From contig OZ025265.1 in NCBI GenBank assembly GCA_964019135.1, forward strand, positions 27,131,143-27,195,142: a stretch of 64,000 nt of DNA. Direction: 5' to 3'. The stretch is from Arenicola marina. Taxonomy: Eukaryota; Annelida; Polychaeta; Arenicolidae. Position 1 is the stretch's first letter, and each line of letters opens with the position of its first letter. Positions 35,701 through 44,985 of this stretch are shown one piece after another. The position numbers were made by a program, and so were the translations under genes. The notes under the pieces are model-generated. The model saw nothing but the letters and a program-made list of their open reading frames with translations. It was not told the origin of the DNA and searched no databases.

Positions 35701-38700
35701 TATGAGTAACCGTAATGCATTGAAAGGCTTTTGTGTGGGAGGGGTTAGTTAGGAGGTGACGCAGCGATCTTAACGCCTTGAAATAAACCTACGTAATACC
35801 CCACCTCGTATAACATGTATACCTACACATAACGTGCCGGTATCTGCACATCGGCATATGCGTCTTGATAAATCTTCCTTTGTGTTTTTTGAAAGATATT
35901 CTAACCTTTGAAACCTTTGAAATATGTTTGTTTTTTTCCCCGTTTGTTTCAGTCAGTGCAGGGACGCTGCTGTTTTCATTATGGGTGTATTGAGTAAGTC
36001 ATTGCTGCTGCTTTCTGATGTGTTGGGTTTTCAGTAAGTGGCGTGGGGGATGGTTGTGGGATGGCAAGGGGGTATGGGGCTGCGGCCTTGACATCCCCAG
36101 CGATTGGGCGATAATAGGTGTTAATTGACTGCCCTTTTTCTTGCAGAACGCCCTTGACTTGACGGCCCCAGCCAGCGACGCTCTGCTGAAAAACCGGAAG
36201 AACGCGTGGGTGCAGCTCGCCGGTCACCCAGGTAACAGTGACGTCACAATGGCTATTATCTTATAGAAGCGTTAGAGGAAACGGCTTGGGTGTCTTGGGG
36301 TCGATGTAATTCTTCATTGTGTTAATGATTGTTCGGCGAAGGAAAAATGTATGGTGGAACCGTGGGAATAGGGTTGAGTTCTCTGCATGGGTGGTTAGGT
36401 GGAGGGGGAGAGGTGGGCGGGAGGGAGGGGCCTTCCGCTGTGGTTACACCTCCACCAGAGCGCTGTGAAATGTACGGCAATTATAGGCAGAAGACTCACT
36501 GCAGGTTTCGTCCTTAGTTATAGTAATTCCTGTGTTAAGCAAATACGGGTACTTGCTTACACCTGTCGTTCTGTTATATGCCTCTTCAGGTTGGTTGGCT
36601 GTATATTCAGAACGCTTTAGCCACTTTTGGTCATATCGCGTCAATGGGGGAAGGAAGGGAGAGTGGAGCCATGTCCCCGGGGGTAACCCCCTACTCTTTG
36701 CGAAGAAGGACATGGGATCTTTATCCTGCGACCACACAGACTTGGCCACAGCGGGGCTCGAACCACCGTGGCCAGAGCACTCAAGGCGAGCGCTCTAACC
36801 CACTGAGCTATCGCGCCGCCCCCTGCCTCAGCGAAGCAGGCCTGCGCAATAAGACGTGGCACTGTGACGTCACAAAATGACGTCCACTTTAACCATTCTA
36901 TTGCATGGACTCCGGGATATATTCTCGTGTCTTCTGTGTTTCAACGAGACTGTTTGGCAAGGCCAGATCTAGTTAGGGTCGCTGACGTCACAAAATGGCG
37001 CGCCTGCATGTGCCCCAAAGTGGCCTAAAACACCAACATTTCAATCTTCATTTGGTGAAATGTTGATGTTTCAGGCCGCTTTGGTGCTCTGGAAGGCCAA
37101 ATAAGGCCGCGAAACCTCCCGGGAGGGACAATGAAGTGGGGTGGGATGAAACTTGCCTAGTTGCGTACCGACTGGGGTGGGGAGGCTCCCATGCGATAGT
37201 GCGTGTGGGTGTGTTCTCTGGGTTGCCGCGTGTGTGTTCTCTAGGTTGCCGCGTGTGTGTTCTCTTGGTTGCCGCGTGTGTGTTCTCTGGGTTGCCACGT
37301 GTGTGTTCTTTTGGTTACCACGTGTGTGTCCTCTGGGTTGCCACGTGTGTGTTCTTTTGGTTACCACGTGTGTGTCCTCTGGGTTGCCACGTGTGTGTTC
37401 TCTGGGTTGCCACGTGTGTGTTCTCTGGGTTGCCACGTGTGTGTTCTTTTGGTTACCACGTGTGTGTCCTCTGGGTTGCAGGTTCCTTCGCCCCTGCCGG
37501 ACCGCACACCATCTGGAAGAAGCGGCTGACGAAAGAGAACAATGAGACGGTTGTGTACCGGGCACTCATGAATGACGTCATCAAAGATGTCATTCCCAAG
37601 TTTTACCGGGAGGTAGAATACAATGGAGACAGTATCCTTATGGCTATTCAGACGTTTTTTTTTTTAAAGTCATGTGAAATATATTTTGGAATTGATGGGA
37701 TTTTAGTAGGTACATTGACGATTGATGTAGATAAATTGATGTGATTTTAGTAGGTAAATTGATGTGATTTTGGCAGGTAAATTGATGTGATTTTAGCAGG
37801 TAAATTGATGTGATATATTTTAAGTTTAAAGGTTTAAGTTTATGTGAATTGTATGACCTGGTTAGTGCGGGAATCATCTATGATTGATGTTTTTCTAAAT
37901 ATCTTGTATTGATTAATAAAAGCATAAAAGACCCATGGAGAATTACATATACAAATTGTAGTATTCTGCTTACATTAATCGACTCCTATAAAAGACGGAA
38001 GTGTTTTTAGGTTATGTTAGTCGTGATCTTTCCCTATCGTGGTGGATACCAAGCAGGATGTATACCCAAAATGACCCAGAGTCGCCAATTTCCGTTACGT
38101 TCGAATTACGTGTCGTTGTGTTTGGCGGAAGTGACCCTTGACCCTAGCGTCCAGTTTTCATTGAAATCGAGGACTTGTTGCAACACTTCACGAATCCCGC
38201 CATAATGGACATCAAGATTGGAACGAGGTCAGTGACAGTGAAGCGGATCCCATGCACCGCCATGACACTCGGTGACTCCAGTGGTGCTTATTCAGTTAGG
38301 GCCCGACCATTGGATGTTGACGGGGCGACCGGCAAATTAATTTTTTGGCAATCTAAAGGGAACAAGAATTTTTCGGACCATCGTGAAAGGAAGAGAATTT
38401 TTTTTTGCTGTTCTTATGGAAGCATTTAATTATTTTTTTAGACATTTATCCAGCTATTTTTTTTTTGGGGGGGGGGGGGGCATGCGCAACACAATTTTTC
38501 AGCGAAAAATGCGCAATATAAAATCCCTTAGACTGTTAATGCCTTCGCACTGCATGTGTAAATTTCGTGTATTACCAATATCTCTTATAGTTAGTACACG
38601 AAGTTGCAAGCTGGGGTTCACTGTTCATGTATATCTTATCGAGATTCCTCTGTGCGGGCAGTTGAAAACTGGCTTTCACTCTACATGAATATAATACAAA

Positions 38701-41700
38701 GGTATGCCTGTACATAAAACTGAGTTTGCTCTGCATATATGTTAATGACGAGTTGGTGTTGATGGACCCAGGACTGATCGACAAAGCATTAATCCATTGA
38801 TCCTTGGTCGTTCCCGGAGGTCCCAATTTAGCCTATGTGAGCACAAAAAGCGGTCTAAAACACTAATTAATTTCCATCGTCGCACTTTTCAGAACGTTCA
38901 TGGAAGCGGAAGTAAAGAACGCGGTCCTCCGCAAGGACCTCTACGAGAAGATGATCAAATTGAGTCCGCACGAGCCCACTCCCGAGGAGCATGCGCAGAA
39001 GGCCATCACCAAGCTTCGCTACATGCAGGTAAGGGGGCGCCGCTCCCTCGTCTGTTGTGGAGAGTCTTCTTTCAAGCGCAGACGCAGGAACTTGACTCAT
39101 TGCTATATCTCATTTCTCGCAAGAGTTTTTTTTTTGATGCCAGATGTTACCTGCTATCCTCATCTACCGTTTGCGGGAATTCTTGTTTGTTGATGAAATG
39201 TTTTTTATTTGCAATGATGAGAAACTGTAGTTATGAATGCATGTGATTTTTGTTGTTGTTCAAATAAGCCGTGAGCAAACGGGAAGAATGATATATGTAT
39301 GCGTCATCATATCATAGACGTGATAACGCCACTGTCAGTAAACATCACTGCAATATTATTAATATGTACTTGTTTGTTGTAAACTTCATTTATTTACCGA
39401 CGTTATCAACAGCGCATACACATCTTAATGACTACCTGTACATTTTTTTTTGTAAACTTCATATATTTAACGACGTTATCAACAGCGCATACACATCTTA
39501 ATGACTACCTCGAACATATAAACAATGACGTCCATATATACTTGTATATCAGAACTAATGTTATGTTGTTTGTTCCAGTTCCGAGAAAACGAGACGACCA
39601 CGCTGTCCTTGGGTTTCAGGGTGGAAGCCGTTCGGGTAAGAACCATGCGCAACGTCCGCCATTTGCATCTGAAGGTCACTTTTATCTATGAAGTTCGTAT
39701 CGTAAAAATCCAGGATAGAGCGGAGCCGTGTCCCCGTGGGCAAGCCCCCACCTACTCTTTTGCGGCATGGGATCTTTATCATGCACACCTTCCCCGACAT
39801 CGGGCACGATGGCTGGCCTGGCAGAGCTCACAAGGCCCGCACAGCCGAGCGCCAGACCCATCGAGTGGCTAATGCGAATAACTTGACCGTAAGAAGTCGC
39901 CCGTTTCCTTATCAGTGCAGCTTTGCTGTAACTCTGTTATCAGTGGAGAAATCCTAAACGAACGTTATGATGAAAGCCCTAACATTTTTTGTTTTTTGTT
40001 TTTTGTAAAATCGTTTATTTCGAATCCAAACAGTTGTCGGTACATAGCAGCCATACATCTGACATATAAAACATTAGTTCACAGCAGGTATATAGTTAGG
40101 TATAATCTGAAAATGTTGTCCAATATACTAATTTACTGAAAGCACTAAAATGACAATGTCTATAGTGTCAGTTCTGCCTAACCAGCGCGTACTGAACGAC
40201 GTAGACATCCTTCCTGTATACATCTTGAAGGGGAATACCTATGCAAATCCCGAAATTACCGATTGTGAACGAATTGAGAGTTCTTTCTACGTTTTCAGCT
40301 GTTTCTCTTCAGTATGACAATGCTCTGTAGTCCTCAGTTCTATCTCGCTAGCACTTTATGACATACATCTTAAAGGGCAATGTCACCAATATGGCCGATT
40401 GCGTACGAATTGAGAGGGTTTTTTCACGTGTTTCGCTGTTTCTCCTAAGAGAAACCTTTGTTCGCACACTGCTCAATACTGAGATCAGCTGAGTTGCTCA
40501 AAGTTGTATTTGATAGAATCCAGTGTCTGTCCGCTTCCTATTCTCATCAAGATATAAAAGTGATGCCCTATATCTGTCATTGTATATAAGTTACTACTTA
40601 TAACTTCACTGTTAAAAAAGAATGACTCAAGAAATAGAAATGTTTTCGGTCGGCCTGCTTTATAGGCATTCTCTGATGTACATATAGCATGTTTCATTCA
40701 TTTATCCTTCATCGTCCCAGGAGCGTCCTTGGCACAGTCTAGCCCTAGTGTTCAGAACAGCGACATTAAACACCAAGTTATTTCATCTCTGTTTTGTACT
40801 GACGAAAGTTCATTCGTTCACAGATGCCTGGTGACCACGTGAATGATAATCTGAAGAAGATCAACACCCGTGAGGGGGTAAGTCTGGTTTGTGGAGACCC
40901 CGAAACGTCGAGGGGGGGTGGGTGCTGTGCCAAGGTGTCGAGACTTCTCCGGTGGGAGAGTAGACTGATCCAGGCTGTCAATCATTCACTGACGTCACTA
41001 TTGCTTTTATCCAATCAGGTGGGCAAAAACGCGTGCGTTATGTCGGACAAACAAAGCAGCATGTCACTGTCTTGTCAGTTTCAGACATGAATGCTTTTCA
41101 TTTGTACATACCATCAGCTATGATTGTCAATGTCACGCTCACGATTAACGAAAAAGGACGTGGGTGGGGCTTAGTGTCGGAGATTGTATCCGTCCATCAT
41201 CGGTTGGGTGGAGCTAGGGGAAGTGAGGGTGATAGCGGTGATAACGGGTGAGGTGATGGAGCGGGGTTAATTCAAGGAGACGTCCAGTGTGGTGGAACCT
41301 TCGCACAAGTCAGTGATTCAGTGATTTTGACCCTTAATATATATACTCCGAAGTGCCAAGGCTGAGACTTGGTAATGGATCACTGACACTTTATCCTGGG
41401 TTTGTTTCATTATAAAAACACTTTATACAAAATTATTTCAATAATTTAATTTTTTCATTTAATTTTTTCATTTGAATTCATCATTTGTAAAGAAGTTTTA
41501 TTTAAATTTGTCATTTGAATTTATAATTTGTAAAGAAGTTTTATTTAAATTTGTCATTTGAATTTATAATTTTTAAAGACGTTTTATTTAAATTTTACAT
41601 TTGAATATATAATTTTTAGAGAATTGATCTTGGTTTATGTTGATGTTGGTGTCAGGTTGAGAAGGTGATGGCTCGGTTCCTGGAGTACAACCCGGAGGTG

Positions 41701-44122
41701 CTGAAGAAGCTGACAAAGCGGTTGAGAGACATACGGCGGAGGTTTTCATCCTCACAGTTCTTCAAAGACCACGAGGTGAGCAAAGGCTTCTCCTGTACAT
41801 GGGGTTCATACGGTCGGTATTACTGTACGCCAGGTGGTAGTGTACGCCCGGTAACACTGTACGCCCGGTAACACTGTACGCCCGGTATCACTGTTCGCCT
41901 GGTGACATTGTACGCCCGGTAATACTGTACGCCCGGTAACAATGTTCGCCCGGTGACATTGTACGCCCGGTAACACTGTTCGCCCGGTGACATTGTACGC
42001 CCGGTAACACTGTACGCCCGGTAACACTGTACGCCCGGTGAGACTACGCCCGGTAGCAATGTACGCCCGGTGACACTGTACTTCCGGTAACACTGTACGT
42101 CTGGTAACACTGTACTCCCGGTAACACTGTACTCCCGGTAACACTGTACTCCCGGTAACACTGTACGCCCGGTAACAATGCACGCCGGGTGACAATGTAC
42201 TTCCGGTAACACTGTACGTCGGGTAACACTGTACTCTCGGTAACACTGTACTCCCGGTAACACTGTACGCCCGGTAGCAATGTACGCCCGGTGACACTGT
42301 GCTTCCGGTAACACTGTACGCCCGGTAACACTGTACGCCCGGTAACAATGTACGCCCGGTAACACTGTACGCCCGGTAACACTGTACGCCCGGTAACAAT
42401 GTACTCCCGGTAACAATGTACGCCGGGTGACAATGTACTCCGGTTTACTGCACAGTTAAAGTGTAATGAAAAAATGAAATAAAATGTAATGAAAAAATAA
42501 AATACAAGGTAATAAAAAAAATACAATGTAATAAACAAATAAAATTTAATGTAATTAAGAAATAAAAAAGAATGTGAGGAAAAAATTACATAAATAGTAA
42601 TGTAAAAAAAATATATAAAGACAAATCTGATGATAACGATAAAATAAAATGTAATTAAAACGTATAATAAAATGTAATGAAAACGTATAATAAAATGTAA
42701 TGAAAACGTATAATAAAATGTAATTAAAAAATAAGTGTAATGAAAAAACAGAAGAATTAATTAAATTAGTAAGAACAGGAAATTGTTTTTAGAATCATTT
42801 GACACTGTGTGTTGCTGCAGATCGTGGGTAGCTCCATCCTGGTGCTGTACGACCACCAGCGGCATGCCGGCGCCTGGATGATCGACTTCGCCAAGACTTC
42901 CTCTGTAGAGGACTCTACTCTCAACCATCGGACTCCTTGGACTGTGGGTAACCACGAGGACGGGTACCTGCTGGGACTGGACAACCTCATTAAGGTAAAG
43001 GTAGAGGCTGGGACTGGACAACCTCATTAATGTAAAGGTAGAGGCTGGGACTGGACAGCCTCATTAAGGTAAAGGTAGAGGCTGGGACTGGACAGCCTCA
43101 TTAAGGTAAAGGTAGAGGCTGGGACTGGACAACCTATTTAAGGTAAAGGTAGAGGTTGGGACTGGACAGCCTCATTAAGGTAAAGGTAGGGGCTGGGACT
43201 GGACAGCCTCATTAAGGTAAAGGTAGAGGCTGGGACTGGACAACCTCTTTAAGGTAAAGGTAGAGGCTGGGACTGGACAACCTCGTTAAGGTAAAGGTAG
43301 AGGCTGGGACTGGACAACCTCGTTAAGGTAAAGGTAGAGGCTGGGACTGGACAACCTCTTTAAGGTAAAGGTAGAGGCTGGGACTGGACAGCCTCATTAA
43401 GGTAAAGGTAGAGGCTGGGACTGGACAGCCTCATTAAGGTAAAGGTTGGGACTGGACAGCCTCATTAAGGTAAAGGTAGCGGCTGGGACTGGACAGCCTC
43501 ATTAAGGTAAAGGTAGAGGCTGGGACTAGACAACCTCATAAAGGTAGAGGCTGGGACTGGACAACCTCTTGAAGGTAAAGGTAGAGGCTGGGACTGGACA
43601 ACCTCGTTAAGGTAGAGGCTGGGACGGGACAGCCTCATTAAGGTAAAGGTAGAGGCTGGGCATGGACAACCTCGTTACGGTAATGGTAGAGGCTGGGACT
43701 GGACAACCTCGTTAAGGTAAAGGTAGAGGCTGGGCATGGACAACCTCGTTTCGGTAATGGTAGAGGCTGGGACTGGACAACCTCATTAAGATAAGGTTAC
43801 CGATGGTGGAGATAAAGAAATTCGTGTTGTATCGCCACCGTCTGTCCGGTGAAAATGTAATTTTTGAGTTTAAAAATAGTTTTAACATTGTTTAAATCGT
43901 TTAAAATTGTTCTTTTTTCAGGTGTGCGATGAGATGGATCTAAGCAAGCGCCAAGCGGAGGCGGCAGCCCGCATGCCAACCCTAGGGACATCCGGTTCGG
44001 ACACTGGTCGGGTGCCGGACAAATGCCCAGTCATAGACTTAATAGACCCCAAGAACCCTAGTCAGAACCTGAACCAGAACCAAAGCCAGAACCACGTGCA
44101 GCTCCAGTGTGAAACCACATGA
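32076..44122 (+). CDS. ITPKA: Inositol-1,4,5-trisphosphate 3-kinase, ten coding exons, 579 aa
   Basis: Phosphorylates Ins(1,4,5)P3 to Ins(1,3,4,5)P4 with ATP, ending the IP3 calcium signal and making a second messenger. Coding exons: 32076-32765, 36147-36231, 37482-37631, 38155-38227, 38893-39028, 39579-39635, 40824-40877, 41656-41775, 42821-42994, 43922-44122. All introns are GT-AG, phases agree throughout, and the sum is 1740 nt. The kinase domain starts near residue 250 ([13 protein letters not shown]). It holds the family motif PAIMDIKIG (323-331), [24 protein letters not shown], the SSIL motif (459-462), IDFAK (476-480; IDFGK in mammals) and [15 protein letters not shown]. The N-terminal 230 residues are low-complexity apart from MGCVHSDE and CTLC (159-162). 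The C-terminus carries about 60 extra residues ending in an N/Q-rich tail. The symbol marks the family: an invertebrate gene is probably co-orthologous to ITPKA/B/C. Start: CAACCATGG context, and MGC gives a classic acylation signal. Family assignment is firm; the exact start and any 5' UTR exon are inferred. Confidence 0.93.
32798..33110 (+). repeat. Degenerate ~24-bp minisatellite, intron 1 of IP3 3-kinase
   Basis: About a dozen imperfect copies of a pyrimidine-rich unit (TTGTCTGTCTCCCTGGATC type) begin about 30 bases after the exon 1 donor. Copies differ at several positions, so the array is old or fast-evolving. No coding content is credible here. Confidence 0.75.
33590..33735 (+). mobile_element. 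tRNA-derived SINE, second family, intron 1
   Basis: A box B-like GGGGTTCGAATCCCGG is followed by the family body (CACCTAATCTGAGGCATGG, CGTCCCGGGAGGTTCC, CTGCGAAAGCGAA). The tRNA-like 5' part is degraded. Same family as at 19233 and 22185. Confidence 0.65.
34004..34225 (-). mobile_element. tRNA-derived SINE copy, intron 1
   Basis: Shares the body of the 36591-36822 copy on the - strand: AAGCGTCCTGAACATAC end, GGGGGTTACCCCCGGGGACA, and CGCGAGATAAAGATCCC. Its tRNA-like head is more diverged, and the bases near 34190-34215 (GCACGTGGATCGGTGG) match the copy at 20583. Confidence 0.75.
34408..34785 (+). repeat. 55-bp minisatellite, intron 1 of IP3 3-kinase
   Basis: About seven near-identical 55-bp units containing AAAGGTGGCCTAAAGCACC. 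That core matches the 3' end of a tRNA-derived SINE family present elsewhere in the window (AAAGTGGCCTAAAACACC at about 19380 and 37020). The array therefore probably grew from a SINE tail. Confidence 0.85.
36147..36231 (+). CDS. ITPKA: IP3 3-kinase coding exon 2
   Basis: Acceptor TTCTTGCAG, donor CCAG|GTAACA, phase 0 in and phase 1 out. Encodes the linker and the first strand of the kinase fold, WVQLAGHP, which is nearly identical to the vertebrate WVQLAGH(A/T)GSF. Confidence 0.9.
36591..36822 (-). mobile_element. tRNA-derived SINE, nearly full length, intron 2
   Basis: Read on the - strand it begins with a tRNA-like head (GATAGCTCAGTGGGTTAGAGC box A, GGTTCGAGCC box B). A body with GTCGCAGGATAAAGATCCC and GGGGGTTACCCCC follows, and it ends near AAGCGTTCTGAATATAC. 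Related copies lie at 22534-22743, 34004-34225, 39715-39872 and 57060-57110. It is a Pol III-type retroposon, not a tRNA gene. Confidence 0.85.
37010..37130. repeat. Inverted pair of SINE tails, intron 2
   Basis: A SINE tail (CCCCAAAGTGGCCTAAAACA at 37014) is followed by its reverse complement, making a hairpin around TTTCAATCTTCATTTGGTGAAA. It continues into the reverse-strand SINE body with CCTCCCGGGAGGGACAATGAA. It could fold in the pre-mRNA just before the array at the exon 3 acceptor. Confidence 0.6.
37197..37481 (+). repeat. 24-bp minisatellite ending at exon 3 acceptor
   Basis: About twelve units of GTTGCCACGTGTGTGTTCTC plus TGGG. The last unit stops after GGGTTGC and continues as AG, so the exon 3 acceptor and its upstream pyrimidine/T stretch are made of repeat DNA. 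Most units contain a CACGTG E-box. Reading frames through it are artefacts of a unit length divisible by three. Confidence 0.9.
37482..37631 (+). CDS. ITPKA: IP3 3-kinase coding exon 3
   Basis: Encodes [16 protein letters not shown] to [10 protein letters not shown], the nucleotide-binding N-lobe (Lys-rich KKRL after the Gly-Ser-Phe turn). Phase 1 in, phase 1 out. Its acceptor TTGCAG is the truncated last unit of a 24-bp minisatellite. Confidence 0.9.
37692..37815 (+). repeat. ~23-bp repeat, intron 3
   Basis: About five copies of GTAGGTAAATTGATGTGATT with TTA/GCA ends, beginning shortly after the exon 3 donor (37632). AT-rich and non-coding. Confidence 0.7.
38155..38227 (+). CDS. ITPKA: IP3 3-kinase coding exon 4
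   Basis: Encodes [19 protein letters not shown] and KIGT. It holds the inositol phosphate kinase signature PxxxDxKxG as PAIMDIKIG, the catalytic and substrate-contact loop. Acceptor GTCCAG, donor GAG|GTCAGT, phase 1 in and 2 out. Confidence 0.9.
38785..38870 (+). mobile_element. SINE 3' fragment, intron 4
   Basis: Contains CGTTCCCGGAGGTCCCAATT and ending AAAAAGCGGTCTAAAACACT, the 3' half of the SINE family seen at 19233, 22185 and 33590. It ends just before the exon 5 acceptor. Confidence 0.6.
38893..39028 (+). CDS. ITPKA: IP3 3-kinase coding exon 5
   Basis: Encodes [20 protein letters not shown] and [21 protein letters not shown]. This matches the helical IP3-binding insertion typical of IP3 3-kinases and absent from the smaller IPMK/IP6K relatives, so it decides the subfamily. 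Acceptor TTTTCAG, donor CAG|GTAAGG. Confidence 0.92.
39401..39512 (+). repeat. 72-bp tandem duplication, intron 5
   Basis: CGACGTTATCAACAGCGCAT and the following CACATCTTAATGACTACCT occur twice, 72 bp apart, inside intron 5. The spacer (a CATTTTTTTTTG stretch) occurs once. Confidence 0.75.
39579..39635 (+). CDS. ITPKA: IP3 3-kinase coding exon 6
   Basis: A 57-nt exon encoding [19 protein letters not shown], equal to vertebrate WRE..SS..TLGFRIEGI. The usual Trp is Phe. Acceptor TTCCAG, donor CGG|GTAAGA, both phase 0. Confidence 0.88.
39715..39872 (-). mobile_element. tRNA-derived SINE fragment, intron 6
   Basis: Diverged - strand copy of the same SINE family. GGCTTGCCCACGGGGACACGG and the ATAAAGATCCCATGCCGC block are recognisable. 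The tRNA-like end is degraded. Confidence 0.6.
40690..40780 (+). mobile_element. SINE 3' fragment, intron 6
   Basis: TTCATTTATCCTTCATCGTC and CCAGGAGCGTCC match the body of the second SINE family, ending near TTAAACACCAA. Short and diverged. Confidence 0.5.
40824..40877 (+). CDS. ITPKA: IP3 3-kinase coding exon 7
   Basis: A 54-nt exon encoding [18 protein letters not shown]. It aligns with the vertebrate stretch DG..N.DFK.T(K/R)(T/S)RE. Acceptor TTCACAG, donor GGG|GTAAGT, both phase 0. Confidence 0.85.
41030..41200 (+). repeat. Dispersed ~170-bp repeat R1, intron 7
   Basis: Shares long stretches with copies at 20713-20905, 22030-22190 and 23365-23560: TATGTCGGACAAACAA, TGTCAGTTTC, ACCATCAGCTATGATTGTCA, AACGAAAAAGGAC and GGGGCTTAG. 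Its class is unknown; no terminal inverted repeats or coding content were seen. Confidence 0.75.
41455..41630 (+). repeat. AT-rich ~50-bp tandem repeat, intron 7
   Basis: Three imperfect units of TTTGTAAAGAAGTTTTATTT with AAATTTGTCATTTGAATTTA, in the last part of intron 7, about 30 bases before the exon 8 acceptor. Non-coding. Confidence 0.7.
41656..41775 (+). CDS. ITPKA: IP3 3-kinase coding exon 8
   Basis: Encodes [19 protein letters not shown] to [10 protein letters not shown], the helix pair before the second catalytic motif (vertebrate ..RL..IR.TLE.S.FF..HE). Acceptor GTGTCAG, donor GAG|GTGAGC, both phase 0. Confidence 0.9.
41822..42440 (+). repeat. 17-bp minisatellite, intron 8
   Basis: About 36 copies of CGGTAACACTGTACGCC with recurrent variants (GTGACATTG, TACTTCC, TACTCCC). 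It starts about 45 bases after the exon 8 donor. Long overlapping reading frames on the - strand are a by-product of a stop-free unit. Confidence 0.92.
42445..42770 (+). repeat. A-rich AAAATGTAATGAAA-type simple repeat, intron 8
   Basis: Imperfect TAATGAAAA / ATAAAATGTAAT repeats, following the 17-bp array directly and preceding exon 9. No other signal was seen. Confidence 0.7.
42821..42994 (+). CDS. ITPKA: IP3 3-kinase coding exon 9
   Basis: Encodes [27 protein letters not shown] and [16 protein letters not shown]. Asp477 of IDFAK is the metal/ATP-binding aspartate. The mammalian Gly after Phe is Ala here, as in IPMK/IP6K (IDFAH). The last 24 nt and the donor AAG|GTAAAG form the first unit of a 37-bp intronic minisatellite. 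Confidence 0.92.
42971..43790 (+). repeat. 37-bp splice-donor-spanning minisatellite, exon 9/intron 9
   Basis: The unit is CTGGGACTGGACAACCTCAT followed by TAAGGTAAAGGTAGAGG. The first unit includes the last 24 coding bases of exon 9 (LGLDNLIK) and the real donor AAG|GTAAAG. About 22 further units fill the intron, most keeping the AAG|GTAAAG sequence. Use of a later donor would add [11 protein letters not shown] and then a stop, losing exon 10 but keeping the kinase domain. Unit boundaries and counts are by eye. Confidence 0.93.
43922..44122 (+). CDS. ITPKA: IP3 3-kinase coding exon 10 and stop
   Basis: Acceptor TTTTTTCAG. Encodes [19 protein letters not shown], then a polar tail with an N/Q-rich run ([14 protein letters not shown]), ending CETT and TGA. 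Vertebrate paralogues end some 10-20 residues after the LDNLI motif, so about 50 residues are extra. No AATAAA was seen in the next kilobase. Confidence 0.85.
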   Translation: MCDEMDLSKRQAEAAARMPTLGTSGSDTGRVPDKCPVIDLIDPKNPSQNLNQNQSQNHVQLQCETT

Positions 44123-44340
44123 TAGCCACCTGGCGGCGAGTGTGTGTGTGTGTGTGCGCGCGTCTGTCATGAAAATGCGACTTTGTTATATAACTGTGAG
44201 TGCGTGTCATAAAAGGGAGTGTGAATGATGCATGATGGGTACCTGATAATTGGAGCCTGACGGACGTCGTGAACAGGAGTTTATTATGCTTCAAATATGT
44301 CGTTCAAACTATATCAAATGGAACCGGAATTGCCGCTCAG

Positions 44341-44494
44341 AAATGGTTTTTGGAGAGTTTTAGACCGCGTTGTATGCCATGAATGGTTTTAATGAGAAGT
44401 TTAGACCGCGTTGTGTGCCAGGAATGGTTTAATGAGAGGTTTAGGCCGCGATGTGTGCCATGAATGGTTTAATGAGAGGTTTAGGCCGCGTTGC
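44341..44494 (+). repeat. ~40-bp tandem repeat downstream of IP3 3-kinase stop
   Basis: Four units of GAATGGTTTAATGAGAGGTT followed by TAGGCCGCGTTGTGTGCCAT. They lie 220-370 bases after the stop codon and so are likely in the 3' UTR. Confidence 0.75.
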
Positions 44495-44917
44495 AGGCGA
44501 ACGCCGTAATGGTGAATCTGGGAGACTCGGTGAGACAAAACTTTGTGAGTTACCATAGAGACGCGTCGAGAACTGGCGTAGCCACGTGGCCGGTCACTAC
44601 TGAGATCCGCTCAGATCCCAAACCATATCCACGTGCACGTTACCATGGAGCCGTCTTAAAGTTTATAAAGCCACTTGTATTCTAGTGAATCATCTTGGCA
44701 GTCATGCTTGATGTTTGAGTCGTCATGCTTGATGGCGCATTCGACCGGTGTTTTGAGGGGACAACATTGTGAATTTAACAACAGTGACAGATGAACAAAA
44801 AGCAGTCAGATAAGTACGTGTAATGTAACTCGGCATATATCCCACAACGTGAGGACACAAAAATAAGTACCGGCCCATGTTAGAGCCCACGAGATGGATT
44901 ATGATTATCAAAAATGG

Positions 44918-44985
44918 TGGTGTGAGTCATACGTGAGCTTTTCTGAAACAATGGTTCGCCCCAGCGTGGAAGAACGACCTATTTG
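44918..44985 (+). repeat. Dispersed repeat R2 copy
   Basis: GTGTGAGTCATACGTGAGCT, then ACAATGGTTCGCCCCAGCGT and GGAAGAACGACC. Confidence 0.65.

Noticed and set aside
36740-36822. tRNA gene on the - strand
   Set aside because: Box A and B are good but the cloverleaf is not maintained. It continues into a shared SINE body present in other copies.
42809-43030. Separate small + strand gene
   Set aside because: It is exon 9 of the kinase read through the donor into the first intronic repeat.
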